Assembly (NCBI RefSeq): GCF_000027225.1
Contig: NC_013892.1
Coordinates: 2,418,001 to 2,482,000, forward strand
Direction of reading: 5' to 3'
Length of the DNA stretch: 64,000 nucleotides
Source of the DNA: Xenorhabdus bovienii SS-2004
GTDB taxonomy: Bacteria > Pseudomonadota > Gammaproteobacteria > Enterobacterales > Enterobacteriaceae
Part shown: piece by piece, positions 61,935-64,000 of the stretch
How the letters are laid out: each line of letters opens with the position of its first letter
Numbering within the stretch: the first letter of the stretch is position 1
Made by a program: the position numbers and the translations under genes
Notes under the pieces: generated by a model
What the model saw: the letters and a program-made list of their open reading frames with translations, nothing else
Told to the model about the DNA's origin: nothing
Database searches by the model: none

Positions 61935-64000
61935 GGTATTATCTCCAATAAGGCTTGTAATGGATGTTTAACTGTTTGTCCTTCCATGCGTTTCACCTGA
62001 CTACGGCATGAATAGCCAGTGCTGAGACAACGTTCCAGACCAAGATTGCCCAGCGCCGGAGCCCATGAAAGTTTATAGATACCGATCGAGTTATCAATAT
62101 TCTTTTTTTCATGACCATATGTACCGGCCATACCACAGCATCCCACGCTGACATTATTCAATTGACAGCCAAAATGACGGAAAATATCCGTCCATTGCTT
62201 ACCGCTGTTGGGTAACGCTGTCACTTCTGTACAATGCCCCAGTAAATACCAGTCATAGCTGGATGTTGAATCGTCACGTTTCTCTTGTGCTGGTGTCTCT
62301 GGCAGAATATCCATGAGCCATTCATGTACCAATTGGACGCTAAAGTTACCCCGTCGCTCACCAAGAATATCTTTGTATTCATCTCGGTAACACAGCACCA
62401 GCGCAGGATCAATTCCCACCATAGGAATATTCAGGCAAGCTATTCGATTAAGAAAACTGGCTGTCTTCTCAGCAGTCTTGGCAAATTTAGTCAAGAATCC
62501 TTTAACATGTTGTGCTTTTCCATTAGGTGAGAACGGTAATAGCACAGGTTGATATCCTAGTTTTTCGGTCAATCGCACAAAATCAGCGACAACTTTTGCA
62601 TCGTGGTAACTCGTGAAAGGATCTTGGACGATAAGCACATGCTGCTTACGTTGAGATTGTGACAGTGTTTCGAGCTGTTCCAGTGTCGTTCTTGCGGCAT
62701 AGTGGCCTGAAAGCTGCTGTTGCAGTGTTGGATAGGAAAGTAGCGGCAGATCAACCATACCAATGGTGTGCTGGCTGATTTTCTGTACCCACGGTTGTTT
62801 CAAAAAAAAGTTAAATACTTGAGGCACCTTTGCCATCAACGGAGTACTGCTTTCAACATTGGCAACAATATGATCACGCAGCGGACGCAGATAACGGCTG
62901 TGATAAAGCGACAGAAAACTCGAACGAAATGAAGGTACATCAATCTTAATTGGGCACTGTGTCGAACAGGCTTTACAGGCCAGACAGCCTGACATAGCCT
63001 CTTTCACTTCATGCGAGAAATCATATTCACCCCGCCAGGCCTGCCAGCTATAGCGCGTCTTGTCAATTAACCCCCGCAGGCTAGGATGCGCTTGATCAAG
63101 CCCCTGCTCCAACAACTTAGGGTTCACCCCCTGTTCAGTCAGAAGCCGCAACCATTCTCTGACAAGCGTCGCCCTGCCTTTGGGTGAGTGAATGCGATGT
63201 TGACTTACCTTCATTGAAGGACACATTGGGCTTTTGACATCGAAATTGAAGCATAGTCCATTGCCATTACATTCCATGGCTCCACGAAATGCCGTTCTGA
63301 CATTAACAGGAATAGTACGGTCATAAGTTCCGCGCTTGGCCGCATCTACCTTCATCATTGGGGCGTCAGTGTCAATCGGTGAGCAGATCTTTCCCGGATT
63401 AAGACGATTCAGCGGATCAAATGCCGCTTTTATCCGACGCAATTCGTCATACAAAATATCGCCAAAAAAGTCTGGACTGTATTCCGCCCGAAAACCTTTG
63501 CCATGTTCTCCCCATAGCAGGCCGCCATATTTGGCTGTCAGACGAACAATTTCATCGGAAATCTGCTTCATCAAGATTTCCTGTTGTGGATCACACATAT
63601 CCAACGCAGGCCGAACATGTAAGACACCCGCATCGACATGCCCAAACATACCATAGTTAAGCTGATGGCTATCGAGGAGCTGACGGAATTCAGTGATAAA
63701 ATCGGCAAGATGCTGAGGAGGTACACAGGTATCTTCGACAAACGGGATCGGTTTGGCGTTCCCTTTGCTATTACCGAGTAACCCAACAGACTTTTTCCTC
63801 ATGGCATAAATACGCTCAATATCCACTAAATGATGGCAAATTTGATAACCAATGATGCCGGTCTGGTTTTCCTCCATCAATTCATCAAGGCGCTGACAAA
63901 GATCATAAACCTGCTGGTCAATTTGCTGTTCATCATTGCCACTGAATTCGACAATATTCAGCCCCTGCATATCTTTATCAGCTACATCCGTAATCAATTC
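61931..64000 (-). CDS. ydiJ: FAD-linked oxidoreductase YdiJ, C-terminal part
   Basis: The frame is open from the window edge, so the N-terminus is missing; 689 of about 1,018 residues are present. The visible part holds the end of the FAD-linked oxidase domain (FGHVDAGVLHVRPALDM, GEHGKGFRAEY), a ferredoxin-type 4Fe-4S motif (CLACKACSTQCPIK) and C-terminal CCG-type iron-sulfur motif (VGCCGMAGTYG). E. coli YdiJ is reported as a D-2-hydroxyglutarate dehydrogenase. It is coupled to menI by a four-base overlap, as in E. coli. Confidence 0.92.
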   Translation of the reverse strand, partial: ELITDVADKDMQGLNIVEFSGNDEQQIDQQVYDLCQRLDELMEENQTGIIGYQICHHLVDIERIYAMRKKSVGLLGNSKGNAKPIPFVEDTCVPPQHLADFITEFRQLLDSHQLNYGMFGHVDAGVLHVRPALDMCDPQQEILMKQISDEIVRLTAKYGGLLWGEHGKGFRAEYSPDFFGDILYDELRRIKAAFDPLNRLNPGKICSPIDTDAPMMKVDAAKRGTYDRTIPVNVRTAFRGAMECNGNGLCFNFDVKSPMCPSMKVSQHRIHSPKGRATLVREWLRLLTEQGVNPKLLEQGLDQAHPSLRGLIDKTRYSWQAWRGEYDFSHEVKEAMSGCLACKACSTQCPIKIDVPSFRSSFLSLYHSRYLRPLRDHIVANVESSTPLMAKVPQVFNFFLKQPWVQKISQHTIGMVDLPLLSYPTLQQQLSGHYAARTTLEQLETLSQSQRKQHVLIVQDPFTSYHDAKVVADFVRLTEKLGYQPVLLPFSPNGKAQHVKGFLTKFAKTAEKTASFLNRIACLNIPMVGIDPALVLCYRDEYKDILGERRGNFSVQLVHEWLMDILPETPAQEKRDDSTSSYDWYLLGHCTEVTALPNSGKQWTDIFRHFGCQLNNVSVGCCGMAGTYGHEKKNIDNSIGIYKLSWAPALGNLGLERCLSTGYSCRSQVKRMEGQTVKHPLQALLEIIP

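Overview
This 64 kb window is core chromosome of an enteric gammaproteobacterium. Protein sequences and gene order follow the Escherichia coli topB-sppA-gapA, fadR-dsbB, psp-sap, slyA-purR and pykF-lpp neighbourhoods. The AT-rich spacers, the sequence divergence and the pattern of missing genes fit Morganellaceae, most likely Xenorhabdus or Photorhabdus. The genus is an inference from these features.

Layout. 1-123: start of a LysR regulator cut by the window edge. 773-4746: xthA, topB, a broken selD and ydjA. 4914-8613: sppA, ansA, pncA. 8696-12680: yeaC, msrB, gapA, yeaD, mipA. 12957-19579: dadX, dadA, fadR, nhaB, dsbB and a DUF333 lipoprotein. 20100-24572: ttcA, the small RNA gene fnrS, zntB, mppA, tpx. 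25032-25955: an orphan eukaryotic-like protein kinase. 26133-32998: tyrR, ycjF, ycjX, pspC, pspB, pspA, with pspF divergent. 33289-39625: sapABCDF and fabI. 39730-45718: gst remnant, pdxY, tyrS, pdxH, anmK, slyB, slyA. 45719-46918: gene-poor, holding only a short DUF1289 gene. 46919-49495: gloA, rnt, grxD, sodB. 49622-57022: ynhF, purR, punR, punC, cfa, ribC (ribE), mdtK. 57181-57364: two identical tRNA-Val genes. 57864-64000: pykF, lpp, ldtE, menI and the C-terminal two thirds of ydiJ.

Most genes are housekeeping. They cover envelope maintenance (sppA, psp, mppA, ldtE, lpp, mipA, slyB, anmK), redox and stress (msrB, tpx, sodB, dsbB, grxD, gloA), cofactors (pdxY, pdxH, ribC, pncA), D-alanine metabolism and central glycolysis (gapA, pykF). 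Regulatory sites readable by eye are a sigma-54 promoter for psp, an FNR box for fnrS, a Cra-type box upstream of pykF and a PUR-type box upstream of purR.

The unusual points are reductive changes and one insertion. selD is destroyed by a frameshift plus a large deletion. gst is a 5'-truncated, nonsense-interrupted remnant. The suf operon, pspD, mliC, nemRA and several ydh genes are missing from their usual E. coli positions. A complete non-RD Hanks-type kinase of unknown role sits between tpx and tyrR. Small genes below the usual size cut-off (ynhF, 28 aa; the DUF1289 gene, 55 aa) and fnrS were found by reading the spacers. No CRISPR array, insertion sequence or prophage was seen.
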